From: JBMNEH01 sp050948665
GTDB lineage: Bacteria; Bacillota; Clostridia; Christensenellales; UMGS416
Assembly (NCBI GenBank): GCA_050948665.1
Contig: JBMNEH010000001.1
Coordinates: forward strand, 2,232,001 to 2,296,000
Length of the DNA: 64,000 nucleotides
Reading direction: 5' to 3'
A program made the position numbers and the translations under genes. Positions 34,053 to 42,595 of this stretch are shown piece by piece. The stretch's first letter is position 1. Every line of letters starts with the position of its first letter. A model generated the notes under the pieces. It saw only the letters and a list, made by a program, of their open reading frames with translations, was not told the DNA's origin and ran no database searches.

Positions 34053-35435
34053 ATGAGCCAAATGACCCGATCGGAAAGGCTGGGAACACTGCCCATCCCG
34101 GGACTGGTCGCCCGAATGTCCATTCCCGCTATAACCTCCATGCTTGTACAGGCGCTGTATAATTTCGTGGACAGCCTTTTTGTGGCAAGGCTGGGAGAAA
34201 AGGCCTTGACCGCCGTTTCCTACGGAGGGCCTCTCCAGTTTCTGATGATGGCCTTCTGCCTGGGGCTGGGCGCGGGCGTCAATTCCCTTATCGCCAGGCA
34301 GCTGGGAGCGGGGCACCGGGAGGATGCATCCGACACCGCGCGGACGGGCATTTTCCTCGCGCTTTGTACCGCGGTTGTCTTCATGGTTGTGGGGCTGACA
34401 GCCGTAACCCCCTTTTTCCGGCTTTATACGTCGGATGAAGTGATTATCGGCTACGGCCGGGATTATTTGTCGATCTGTATGTCCCTTGGCATATTCATGT
34501 TTATTGAGGTCACGCTGAACAAGATCCTGCAAGCCACGGGGAACATGCTGGTGCCCATGCTGACCCAGTTGATCGGCGCGGTAACCAATATCATACTGGA
34601 TCCCCTGCTTATCTTCGGAATCGGCTTCTTCCCCAGGCTGGAGGTGGCGGGCGCCGCCATAGCCACAGTAATGGGACAGTTCAACGCGATGCTGTTCGTA
34701 CTGATCATGAGCCGGGTGAAAAAACAGGACGTCTCCCTTCGTTTGAAAGGCTTTAGACTAAGACGGACTACCGTTGTAAATATTTACAAGGTGGGCGTTC
34801 CGGCGACTCTGATGAGCTGCGTAGGCTCGGTGACAACTATGGGGATGAATGCAATCCTCACAACCTTTACCTCCACCGCCGTAGCGGTTTCGGGAATATA
34901 CGGACGGATCCAAAGCCTGATCATGATGCCGGTGTTTGGCCTGTCCCAGGGGACAATGCCCATTATGGGATATAATTTCGGCGCAGGAAACCGCAAGCGC
35001 TTTAATGAAACCGTACGGGTGAGCCTGCTGGCGTCTCTGGCAATTATGGCTTTGGGCACGCTGCTGTTCAACCTGTTCCCCCGGCAACTGCTGACGCTCT
35101 TTGAGGCGGACGAAAGCATGACGGCCATCGGCGTCATGGCGCTGCGGCGGATATCCCTCTGCTTTATCGGCGCCGCGGCGGGCATCACCGCAACAAATCT
35201 GTTCCAGGCATCGGGCTTCGGCTTCTATTCACTGATGATGTCCCTGGGGCGGCAACTGTTGCTGCTGCTCCCCATCGCATGGCTGCTTGGGCGACTGTTT
35301 GGGCTGGATGCCGTCTGGTTCGCCTATGCCATTGCGGAATTCACGATGGCTGCGATTTTCCTGCCCCTTGCTCTGATAAAAACGAATAAAACATTGACCG
35401 CCCGACAGGCGGCGCCGGCTTATGAAGGCGAATAA
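34053..35435 (+). CDS. MATE-family efflux transporter
   Basis: Multidrug and toxin extrusion carrier (460 aa) with about twelve membrane helices in two six-helix halves. Family motifs include LPIPGLVARMSIPAITSML at the start, NFVDSLFVARLGEKALTAVS and GLGAGVNSLIARQLGAG. ATG 34053 follows AAGGAGG; the longer frame starts in the promoter. galK begins 9 bp after the stop, an unusual operon pairing. Substrate unknown; a sugar or sugar phosphate is not implied by the family. Confidence 0.92.
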   Translation: MSQMTRSERLGTLPIPGLVARMSIPAITSMLVQALYNFVDSLFVARLGEKALTAVSYGGPLQFLMMAFCLGLGAGVNSLIARQLGAGHREDASDTARTGIFLALCTAVVFMVVGLTAVTPFFRLYTSDEVIIGYGRDYLSICMSLGIFMFIEVTLNKILQATGNMLVPMLTQLIGAVTNIILDPLLIFGIGFFPRLEVAGAAIATVMGQFNAMLFVLIMSRVKKQDVSLRLKGFRLRRTTVVNIYKVGVPATLMSCVGSVTTMGMNAILTTFTSTAVAVSGIYGRIQSLIMMPVFGLSQGTMPIMGYNFGAGNRKRFNETVRVSLLASLAIMALGTLLFNLFPRQLLTLFEADESMTAIGVMALRRISLCFIGAAAGITATNLFQASGFGFYSLMMSLGRQLLLLLPIAWLLGRLFGLDAVWFAYAIAEFTMAAIFLPLALIKTNKTLTARQAAPAYEGE

Positions 35436-35444
35436 GGAGGAGAC

Positions 35445-36716
35445 ATGAATCTAAAGGCAAAGCTGGAAGACAAGAAGAACGCCCCCCTGCTGGAAACGCT
35501 TTACGGCCCGGCAGCGTCCGGCGTGACAACCCGATTCCTCGGTATTGAGGCTAAGTTTAGAAAATACTACGGTGAAGGCGCATACCGGATTTTCTCCGCC
35601 CCGGGCAGGACGGAAATCGGCGGCAACCACACCGACCACAACGCGGGAAGAGTGCTGGCGGCAGCCGTGTCGATGGACACCGTAGGCTTTGCCCGGGCAA
35701 ACGGCACCCGGACCATACGCTATCGCTCGGAGGGCTACCGAAATGAGGCGGAGTTCACCATAGATTTATCGGTGTTGACGCCCGTTCCCGCTGAAAGGAA
35801 TACCACCAACGCAATTATCCGGGGAGTCGCCTCCCGTATGAAGGCGCTGGGCTATGTGATCGGCGGCTTTGATGTGTATGTCTCCAGTACCGTGCTCCGG
35901 GGTTCAGGCCTGTCCAGCTCCGCAGCCTTTGAAACCTTTATCGCCACCGTATTGGATTGCCTTTTTAATAATGGAAATATGGACCCGGTAGAAAAAGCTA
36001 AAATCAGCCAGTACGCCGAAAACGTCTTCTTCGGCAAACCCTCCGGTCTAATGGATCAGTGCGCCTCCTCTGTGGGGGGGCTGGTGACGATCGACTTCGC
36101 TGACGCTGAAAGGCCCGTTGTAGAGAAAGTGGACTTCGACTTTGCCTCTACGCATACCCACTTAGTGGTCGTAGACACTGCCGGCAGTCACGGCGCTCTG
36201 ACCGACGCCTACACTGCCATCACCCGGGAAATGAAGCTTGTTTCCGATTATTTTGGCGCCGACAAGCTTCGCCGGGTAAATCCCGAAGATTTCTGGGCGG
36301 CAGTTCCCCTGCTGATGGGCAAAGTACCGGACAGAGCCATCCTCCGGGCGGCACACTTTTTCGGAGACAACCAGCGGGTGGCCGAACAGGTTGCCTGCCT
36401 GAAGAAAGGGGATTTCAAAGGTTTCCTCGACCGGGTCGTTGCTTCCGGCGAAAGTTCCTGGAAGCTTCTCCAGAACCTGTACGTTTCCGGCGAGCCTGCC
36501 CAGGAGATCCCCCTGGCGCTGGCAATGGCCGAGAAACTGCTCTCCGGACAGGGAGCCTGGCGGGTACACGGAGGCGGCTTCGCGGGGACGATCCTCACTT
36601 TTGTACCGGACGCCCTGCTGCAGGACTTTGTACGGGTCATGGACGCCATGTTCTATGAAGGCGCGGCCTCCGTGCTATCCATCCGCCCGGCGGGCGCCTG
36701 CGAGATCCTGTTATAA
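35445..36716 (+). CDS. galK: Galactokinase
   Basis: GHMP kinase (423 aa) making galactose-1-phosphate. The galactokinase signature GRTEIGGNHTDHN is at ~54-66, the ATP loop GSGLSSSAAFE follows, and a late GGGFAGTIL motif is present. GGAGGAG precedes the ATG. galT and galE are not adjacent; the mutarotase-like gene at 10.4 kb could act upstream. A terminator follows. Confidence 0.95.
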   Translation: MNLKAKLEDKKNAPLLETLYGPAASGVTTRFLGIEAKFRKYYGEGAYRIFSAPGRTEIGGNHTDHNAGRVLAAAVSMDTVGFARANGTRTIRYRSEGYRNEAEFTIDLSVLTPVPAERNTTNAIIRGVASRMKALGYVIGGFDVYVSSTVLRGSGLSSSAAFETFIATVLDCLFNNGNMDPVEKAKISQYAENVFFGKPSGLMDQCASSVGGLVTIDFADAERPVVEKVDFDFASTHTHLVVVDTAGSHGALTDAYTAITREMKLVSDYFGADKLRRVNPEDFWAAVPLLMGKVPDRAILRAAHFFGDNQRVAEQVACLKKGDFKGFLDRVVASGESSWKLLQNLYVSGEPAQEIPLALAMAEKLLSGQGAWRVHGGGFAGTILTFVPDALLQDFVRVMDAMFYEGAASVLSIRPAGACEILL

Positions 36717-36722
36717 AATATA

Positions 36723-36750
36723 CACTCCCGCCGGACAGGCGGGAGTTTTT
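36723..36750 (+). terminator. Terminator after galK
   Basis: ACTCCCGCC/GGCGGGAGT stem followed by TTTTG. Confidence 0.88.
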
Positions 36751-36892
36751 GTCTCTTATCGCCTTGAATCCCGGAACACAAGGAGATTCCCCGCGCCGTC
36801 TGCCAAAGAACGACCCGCCGAGAGGACGATCCCTGCTGAAAAGTCCCGCTTGCCGCGGAAGCAGCCGCGGCAGTACACAGAGAGGAGCATAT

Positions 36893-38017
36893 ATGAAGAT
36901 CTCCAAAGCAGATGCCCGGTTGTGGTTCGAATTCTTCGCCTCCTTGCCGGAAGAGGAAGAGCTGCTCCCCCGGCAACAGGAGTTGGCTTATGCCGTATTC
37001 TCCCAAATCGAGGAGGCGGAGGCCGCCCGTATTTCCGCAATCCAAGCGGAAATCCCCCGCCTGAAAACACTCCGCGGACGCACCGGCTTTGTAGGGGATG
37101 AGAAGCGTTTCCCCATAGGCTGCCGGTGCTGCCTGATGGGCTCCGGCCTGAATGCCGTAAGGAAAACCAACCGCTGCAACCTGGCTTGCCCCTTTTGCTA
37201 CGATTACGGCCAGTTGGACTGTCAGCCCCCCATCGGCGAGGGGCTTTGGGAAATCGGCGGCACGAAATTCCGCTTAGAGGATCTGGACCTGCTGTTGTCA
37301 GTGGGAAAAAAGCCCGCCGGGATCTCCTATGTGTATCTGGAGCCTTTTATGGAGATCGAGGCTTACTACCCCATAATAAGGAAATTTCACAAGGCGGGGA
37401 TCCATCAGCACCTGTATACCAACGGGACTCTGGCTACCCGGGAAAATCTCCGGGCGCTGGGGGAGGCCGGACTCGATGAGCTGCGATTCAACCTTGGAGC
37501 CTCCGGCTGTGCCGATGCCGTGATTGCCGCAATGGCTACAGCGCGGGAATACATCCCCCAGGTGGGCATCGAAACCCCCATGACCCCGCATTTTTATAAG
37601 ACCTTTGGCGAGAAAAAATCCACTATACTGGCCACGGGGTTGGATTTCATCAACTGTGCCGAGTTGCATTTGAATCCCAACAATCTGGCGAATTACGCGG
37701 GAGAGCCTCTTTATATCCACCGGCTGGGGTATATCTCCCCCATATGGAGCCGGGAACTGACCCTTCGGCTGATGAAAACCGCCGACCTGGAAGATTGGGG
37801 TATCGTCGTGCACGACTGCTCAAATCATACCAAATTCGCCCGGGATTTGAACCTGAAAGCCCACGAGGGCGGTTGGTTCGGCGCCAGCAGCTACATATGT
37901 GAGTTTGATATCATCCCCTACGCCGCCTTTCTTCCCCTGCTGGAGGACGACAGTTTTCCGTTTCTTCAGGAGGAGCCCCTCCCGCCCGGTTTTCGCCCCG
38001 GCGACATTGTGCTTTGA
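36893..38017 (+). CDS. Radical SAM protein of unknown substrate
   Basis: 374 aa. The [4Fe-4S] motif CNLACPFC places the three cysteines at 95, 99 and 102. Just upstream is a conserved-looking CRCCLMGSG (Cys77, 79, 80) that could bind another metal or cluster. A TIM-barrel follows (HQHLYTNGTLATREN, LDELRFNLGASG). No SPASM domain at the C-terminus. I start at ATG 36893 after GAGGAG; the longer frame overlaps the galK terminator. It stands alone, so a substrate cannot be inferred. Confidence 0.85.
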   Translation: MKISKADARLWFEFFASLPEEEELLPRQQELAYAVFSQIEEAEAARISAIQAEIPRLKTLRGRTGFVGDEKRFPIGCRCCLMGSGLNAVRKTNRCNLACPFCYDYGQLDCQPPIGEGLWEIGGTKFRLEDLDLLLSVGKKPAGISYVYLEPFMEIEAYYPIIRKFHKAGIHQHLYTNGTLATRENLRALGEAGLDELRFNLGASGCADAVIAAMATAREYIPQVGIETPMTPHFYKTFGEKKSTILATGLDFINCAELHLNPNNLANYAGEPLYIHRLGYISPIWSRELTLRLMKTADLEDWGIVVHDCSNHTKFARDLNLKAHEGGWFGASSYICEFDIIPYAAFLPLLEDDSFPFLQEEPLPPGFRPGDIVL

Positions 38018-38223
38018 CAGATGAACTGGAACGCGGCGCAGAGGCACGGGAGACGCCGCAGGCATGATCCGAACGGGTCATTAACAGGCGAAGCCGGGGA
38101 TACGGCATCCCGCCCGCTACAGACCCTTGAAAATAACGCCTTTGTGCTGTCGTTATCCGCCTGCCCATAGCTTTCTCTGTTTTATGCGTTTCATCATATG
38201 AAGGCGCAAAAATACCCGAACAA

Positions 38224-38256
38224 TAAAAACCGGCGCAGCGCGCGCTGCACCGGTGA
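38224..38256 (-). terminator. Terminator after the arabinofuranosidase gene
   Basis: On the minus strand, a CACCGGTGCAGC/GCTGCGCCGGT hairpin followed by TTTTATT. Confidence 0.75.
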
Positions 38257-38270
38257 AAAGATATTCGGGG

Positions 38271-39797
38271 TTATCCCAGGCGTATAACATTCCAGGAGCG
38301 ACCGGGAAGTATGACGGAAAAACCGCCGTTCTCCACGATGGCGCCGCTGCCGGCATGGGGTACCACCCGGTAGGGATTGGAAAAATCGTTGACAGCGTTC
38401 ATGTCATCGCAGGTCATGCAGATATACTCCTTAACCTCCAATCCGGGGAAGGCGCGGAAATCCGCCTCCACAGGCAGAGCCTCCTCTTCCCGGTTGACGG
38501 CAAAAAGCACCAGACTGCCGTCCTCTTCATGCCAAACAGCTGAAGCGGAAAGAGCCGGTACATCGGTGTAATCGGCAGTATCCCGGCAAGGAGACGCAAT
38601 CACCGGCTTTAAAACCTGTCCGCGACCGTATTTGCTGGCATGATAGAACGGGTAAAAGATAGTCTGCCGCAGAGAGGCTCCTCCGGGCTGGGTCATAATG
38701 GGGGCAATGACGTTCACCAGCTGCGCCATGCAGCCCACCTTCACCCGGTCGCAATGGTTCAGCAGACTGATCAGCAGCAGCCCCACAAGCAACGCGTCTT
38801 CAAAAGTGTAAATATCCTCCAGTACCGGCAAGACCTCGCTCCACTTGTTGGCTTTTGTGACCCTGGCGGTTTCCTCATGGGAGTGGAACCAGACATTCCA
38901 CTCATCCATGGACAGACCGATTTTCTTGTCCGGTCCGCGGCCCCTCCGGCGCGCCTTTGCCTTGGCTTCCACCATGGTGCAGACGGCGGAAATGGTTTCG
39001 ATGAACTGATCCATATCCAGCGAGCGGGCCAGGAAGTTGGGAGTGTCCCCGGCTGTGTTATTGTAATAGGTATGAAGAGAAATATAGTCGAACAGGGGGT
39101 GGCCGGCTTCCAGAATGGTACGCTCCCAGTCAATATAGGTGGGCATCCCGGTATTGGACGAGCCGCAAGCCACCACCTCAATAGAGGGGTCCGTCCACTT
39201 CATCACCTTAGCGGCTTCAATGGCCACCAGAGCATAATCTTCAGCGGTGCGGTGACAGATCTGCCAGGGACCGTCCATTTCGTTTCCGAGACACCAGAGC
39301 TTAATGTTATGGGGCTGCTCATATCCATGCTTGCGGCGCAGGTCGCTCCAGTAGGTGCCGCCGGGATGATTGCAATATTCCACAAGATTCCGAGCCTCCT
39401 CAGCGCCGCGGGTACCCAGGTTCACCGCCATCATCACCTCAGTATCCGCCTTCTTCGCCCAGGACGCAAACTCATTCACTCCGACCTGATTCGTTTCCGT
39501 GGTTCCCCAGGCAAGCTCGAGCCGCCGGGGACGCAGCTCCCGGGGACCGACCCCGTCCTCCCAGTTATAGCCGGAAACAAAGTTCCCGCCGGGATACCGT
39601 ACCACAGGCACGCCCAACTCCCGCACCAGAGCCAGCACATCCTTGCGGAAGCCCTCCTCATCTGCCATGGGATGCCCCGGCTCATAAATACCCGTGTAGA
39701 TCGCGCGACCCAGATGCTCGATGAAGGATCCGAAAAGCCGCTTGTCTACCTGCCCGATGGCATAATCCTTGTCCAGTATCAGATTTGCTTTCTTCAT
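38271..39797 (-). CDS. abfA: GH51 alpha-L-arabinofuranosidase
   Basis: Retaining exo-glycosidase (508 aa) releasing L-arabinose from arabinoxylan or arabinan oligosaccharides. The barrel has the acid/base Glu in LWCLGNEMDGPWQ and the nucleophile Glu in GLSMDEWNVW; the N-terminal FGSFIEHLGRAIYTGIYEP and RYPGGNFVSGYNWEDG are family hallmarks. No signal peptide, so it acts on imported oligosaccharides. AAGGAGG precedes the ATG. Divergent from the SIS gene. Confidence 0.96.
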   Translation of the reverse strand: MKKANLILDKDYAIGQVDKRLFGSFIEHLGRAIYTGIYEPGHPMADEEGFRKDVLALVRELGVPVVRYPGGNFVSGYNWEDGVGPRELRPRRLELAWGTTETNQVGVNEFASWAKKADTEVMMAVNLGTRGAEEARNLVEYCNHPGGTYWSDLRRKHGYEQPHNIKLWCLGNEMDGPWQICHRTAEDYALVAIEAAKVMKWTDPSIEVVACGSSNTGMPTYIDWERTILEAGHPLFDYISLHTYYNNTAGDTPNFLARSLDMDQFIETISAVCTMVEAKAKARRRGRGPDKKIGLSMDEWNVWFHSHEETARVTKANKWSEVLPVLEDIYTFEDALLVGLLLISLLNHCDRVKVGCMAQLVNVIAPIMTQPGGASLRQTIFYPFYHASKYGRGQVLKPVIASPCRDTADYTDVPALSASAVWHEEDGSLVLFAVNREEEALPVEADFRAFPGLEVKEYICMTCDDMNAVNDFSNPYRVVPHAGSGAIVENGGFSVILPGRSWNVIRLG

Positions 39798-39825
39798 AAC
39801 TGCCTCCTTGGATTCTCTCCATTAA

Positions 39826-39854
39826 AGTATAGCGAATATTCATCCGTTTGTAAA
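39826..39854 (-). promoter_or_regulatory. Promoter of abfA
   Basis: On the minus strand, TTTACA (39849-39854), a 17-bp spacer and TATACT (39826-39831). Confidence 0.8.
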
Positions 39855-39876
39855 CGCACATTTTCCGTCTTTCATA

Positions 39877-39905
39877 TTGCGCAAACTGCCGCTATATGGT
39901 AGTAT
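39877..39905 (+). promoter_or_regulatory. Promoter of the SIS-domain gene
   Basis: TTGCGC (39877-39882), a 17-bp spacer and TAGTAT (39900-39905). It is back to back with the abfA promoter, 22 bp apart. Confidence 0.65.
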
Positions 39906-39933
39906 GACTTAAAGATTGTGATGGAGGCTCCCG

Positions 39934-40482
39934 ATGGAACAGAATAAAATCTTTGAAACTGCATCCAGCGTATGGAAAATGGAGGCATATTCCATCAACC
40001 GCCTTTCGGAGGTTGCCTGCCCGCAGACCATCATCCAAATCGTTGAGGCGCTGGCCGGCTGTATCAGCAATAAAAAGCGCGTCATTGCCACCGGCTTCGG
40101 CCATTCCGGTATCGCTGCCCGGCACATGATGTTCAATATGTATATGCTGAACGGCTGTGCCAGTTATGTTTCCCCGGAGGAAAGCCCCCGGCAGGTGCAG
40201 ACCTTGAATAAGGGCGACATTTTGATCATAATATCCAAATCCGGCTGCAACGAGGATCTGCTCAAGCTGATAAAGCAGGCGCACGACCGGGAGGTGACCG
40301 TCATCGGCATCACTCAAAATCCCGCTTCCCCCCTGGGTATGGGGTGTGATATTATGCTGCGTATCCTGGTGGTGCGAAACACCCAGCACACCGATACCAT
40401 GAGCTTGACCGGTTCCGTCGTGCTCCAGGCGCTGCTTGACGGGATCACCGTAGCCGTACAGCAGGAGCTCCGATTGGTATAA
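39934..40482 (+). CDS. SIS-domain sugar-phosphate isomerase/binding protein
   Basis: A single SIS domain (182 aa) with RVIATGFGHSGIAARHMM, the phosphate-binding ILIIISKSGCNEDLL (Ser-x-Ser-Gly type loop) and VIGITQNPASPLG. Such stand-alone SIS proteins are 6-phospho-3-hexuloisomerases, arabinose-5-phosphate isomerases or sugar-phosphate sensors; sequence alone does not decide. No CBS or HTH domain is fused. TGGAGG lies before the ATG. It shares an intergenic region with abfA, hinting at pentose metabolism. Confidence 0.82.
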   Translation: MEQNKIFETASSVWKMEAYSINRLSEVACPQTIIQIVEALAGCISNKKRVIATGFGHSGIAARHMMFNMYMLNGCASYVSPEESPRQVQTLNKGDILIIISKSGCNEDLLKLIKQAHDREVTVIGITQNPASPLGMGCDIMLRILVVRNTQHTDTMSLTGSVVLQALLDGITVAVQQELRLV

Positions 40483-40510
40483 CCTTTCCGATATTTCTCT
40501 TCGGCATCCC

Positions 40511-40539
40511 TTGCAATTATCAAATACATATGGTATACT
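40511..40539 (+). promoter_or_regulatory. Promoter of tRNA-Thr
   Basis: TTGCAA (40511-40516), a 17-bp spacer and TATACT (40534-40539) with extended TGG, 24 bp before the mature tRNA. Confidence 0.8.
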
Positions 40540-40563
40540 GCCGTTCGTTGCCCGGAAGGGTAC

Positions 40564-40639
40564 GCCAATGTAGCTCAGGCGGCAGAGCGCATCCTTGGTA
40601 AGGATGAGGTCACCAGTTCGATTCTGGTCATTGGCTCCA
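40564..40639 (+). tRNA. tRNA-Thr (anticodon GGT)
   Basis: A complete cloverleaf of 76 nt: acceptor GCCAATG/CATTGGC, D arm GCTC/GAGC, anticodon stem CATCC/GGATG with loop TTGGTAA (anticodon GGT, reading ACC/ACU), T arm ACCAG-TTCGATT-CTGGT. The discriminator is T and CCA is encoded. It stands alone with its own promoter and terminator. Confidence 0.97.
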
Positions 40640-40644
40640 GAAGC

Positions 40645-40675
40645 AAGCGGTCCGTATGAACAGGCCGCTTTTTTG
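40645..40675 (+). terminator. Terminator after tRNA-Thr
   Basis: AAGCGG/CCGCTT stem with a GTC/GGC extension, then a T run. Confidence 0.8.
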
Positions 40676-40975
40676 CTCTCTTCCGGAATAGTTCTCTCCG
40701 CCCGGGAATCTTGCGCGAACGGCCTTCCTCCGCAGCGGTCTTCTTTATTTGCGAATCCGTTGATATATCCTCCGCGAACTTTGCAATACAATAACAACGG
40801 AAGTTAATATCCGCGGAAACATCTTAAATACGCCTGTCAAGACACAGCTTTGCCCGCCGTCGGTATTTTTCACTGTACGGAAAGCCCTCCGCTGTGCTAT
40901 ACTGGAAATACAGACGCCGACCTGCGCAACCAGTGTCTGTGTGACTGTAAACAGAAGGGAGCCCCTCTCCATACG
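40676..40975. other. Intergenic region upstream of yybS
   Basis: No gene. An extended -10 promoter, TGC-TATACT at 40895-40903, lacks a good -35 and probably drives yybS-rplI-dnaB. Nothing else recognised. Confidence 0.5.
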
Positions 40976-42142
40976 ATGAAAACAGAGAAAAGCCTGCGGA
41001 TGATGGCCATTTGGCTGCCCGTTATCACTTTTTTTTCCGGATTGGCGGCGTTTATGCTGCCGGTTTTGTGGATACCCGTCTGCGGTCTTGCCCTTTGGGG
41101 AGATGCACGGACAAAGAGTTTCGGCGCGTCCCTGGCAGTTCTGGCCGCCGGTTGCGCCGCCGGTGTTTTTGTCCGGGGATGGCCCGGTTTGCTGGTTGGC
41201 TTCGTGTTGATTTTTCCTCTCGCGGCGGGTTTGGTGCAGCTGCGAAGGGGAACCCCCTTCCTTGAGGGTCTCGGGGGGACTCTGATCGCTGCCTTCATCG
41301 GCATAGGCGGCGCGGCGGGTATACTGGTCTTCCTCTCGGGAGGAGATTTGGTTACGGCCTTCCTGCAGGAGCTGCAGCAGGCTGTTTTACAAGACGCCTC
41401 CGGAACGGCGCGGGCACTGCTTGCCGGCTTTATCACCGGAACGGAATATACTTCCATGAATGCAACGGCGCTGATGGAACGGCTTCAGGAGCTGATAGCT
41501 ATGGACGCCGCCGGGCTGATGGAATTGGCGATGCCCGCGTTGGACAGCCTGTGCAGGCTCATGCTGCCTTCTCTTCTGGCGGCGGCAACATTACTGCTTG
41601 GGGGCGGCTCCTATCTGATCGCCGGTTACGGCCTCCGTCGGTCGAAGATGAAAAACCGCCCCCTTCCGTCCTATCTGACGGAGAAATCACTTCCTCCCGC
41701 TCTGGCTGCCTGGGATTTGCCAAGGTGGGTGCTGGTGCCGGTGGTGCTGCTGATGCTGGCATGGATGCTGATGTCCTGGTTCGTACAGGACACCTGGCTG
41801 GCGGTGGCTTATGCTCTCCGCCAGATTACCGATCTGGTGCTGGCCATGCAGGGCATGGCGCTGATCGCCTGGTTCGGACAACGGAAACGTTGGCCGGCAG
41901 TCGGCTGGATTTTCCTGATCCTGGCCGCAGCCGTACTGATGAACGGACAAATACTGGTTTTTACCGGCGTGGCGGACGCGCTTTTCCGCTTCCGGCATGT
42001 GATTGCTTTCAAGGACGCCCTGGAGGCGGAGCAGAGGCTGAAAAACCGGTCGGCTGACCGGCAGCAGCCGGAGGAAAAAGAGCAAGGGGAGAAAGCCGCC
42101 CACGGCAAGGACGAAAATTCACAGGAGGATGAGAAGAAATGA
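40976..42142 (+). CDS. YybS-family (DUF2232) membrane protein
   Basis: Polytopic membrane protein (388 aa) with about eight hydrophobic helices and a hydrophilic, Glu/Lys-rich C-terminal tail (about the last 40 residues). Family and function (DUF2232, of unknown role) are inferred from topology and position before rplI-dnaB. ATG 40976 is the first Met after the promoter; the nearest ribosome-like GAAGGGAG is rather far (about 17 bp), so the start is less certain. It overlaps rplI as ATGA. Confidence 0.78.
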   Translation: MKTEKSLRMMAIWLPVITFFSGLAAFMLPVLWIPVCGLALWGDARTKSFGASLAVLAAGCAAGVFVRGWPGLLVGFVLIFPLAAGLVQLRRGTPFLEGLGGTLIAAFIGIGGAAGILVFLSGGDLVTAFLQELQQAVLQDASGTARALLAGFITGTEYTSMNATALMERLQELIAMDAAGLMELAMPALDSLCRLMLPSLLAAATLLLGGGSYLIAGYGLRRSKMKNRPLPSYLTEKSLPPALAAWDLPRWVLVPVVLLMLAWMLMSWFVQDTWLAVAYALRQITDLVLAMQGMALIAWFGQRKRWPAVGWIFLILAAAVLMNGQILVFTGVADALFRFRHVIAFKDALEAEQRLKNRSADRQQPEEKEQGEKAAHGKDENSQEDEKK

Positions 42143-42594
42143 AGGTCATTTTACAGGAAGATGTGCGGGGACAAGGGAAAAAAGGGGATATTGTCAACGT
42201 GAGCGACGGATATGCCCGAAATTTCCTCATCCCCAGAAAGCTGGCGATAGAAGCAACCCCCGCCGCGCTGAACGCCCAGACCGCCAGGTTGAAGGCGCAG
42301 GAGCATAAACGCCGGTTAGAGGAGAAGGCCGCCCGCGAAACCGCCCAGACAATTGAAAGGCTGGGCTGTGACGTATATGTCAAGGTGGGCGAGGGCGGCC
42401 GCATCTACGGCTCGGTTTCCACTATGCAGATCGCCGAAGCCATGCAAGCCCAGCACGGCATTGAACTGGACAGGAAAAAGATCGTCATCAAGGAGCCGAT
42501 CAAGGAACCGGGAGAGTATCAGGTGCAGGTGAAGCTGTACGCCAATGTCTCCAGCACAATCACTCTCTACGTAAAACCCGCACCGGAGGTTTAA
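42139..42594 (+). CDS. rplI: 50S ribosomal protein L9
   Basis: L9 (151 aa) with the N-terminal MKVILQEDVRGQGKKGDIV, the family signature GYARNFLIPRKLA, a long connecting helix and a C-terminal RNA-binding domain (GSVSTMQIAEAM). AGGAGG lies inside the end of yybS, and the stop is one base before the dnaB ATG. Confidence 0.97.
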   Translation: MKVILQEDVRGQGKKGDIVNVSDGYARNFLIPRKLAIEATPAALNAQTARLKAQEHKRRLEEKAARETAQTIERLGCDVYVKVGEGGRIYGSVSTMQIAEAMQAQHGIELDRKKIVIKEPIKEPGEYQVQVKLYANVSSTITLYVKPAPEV

Positions 42595-42595
42595 A

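Noticed and set aside
38640..39902. 420-aa plus-strand frame
   Set aside because: Antisense shadow of the GH51 gene.
39892..40797. Minus-strand 301-aa frame containing SRLSYIGV-like text
   Set aside because: It is the complement of the tRNA-Thr and the SIS gene, a familiar false annotation.
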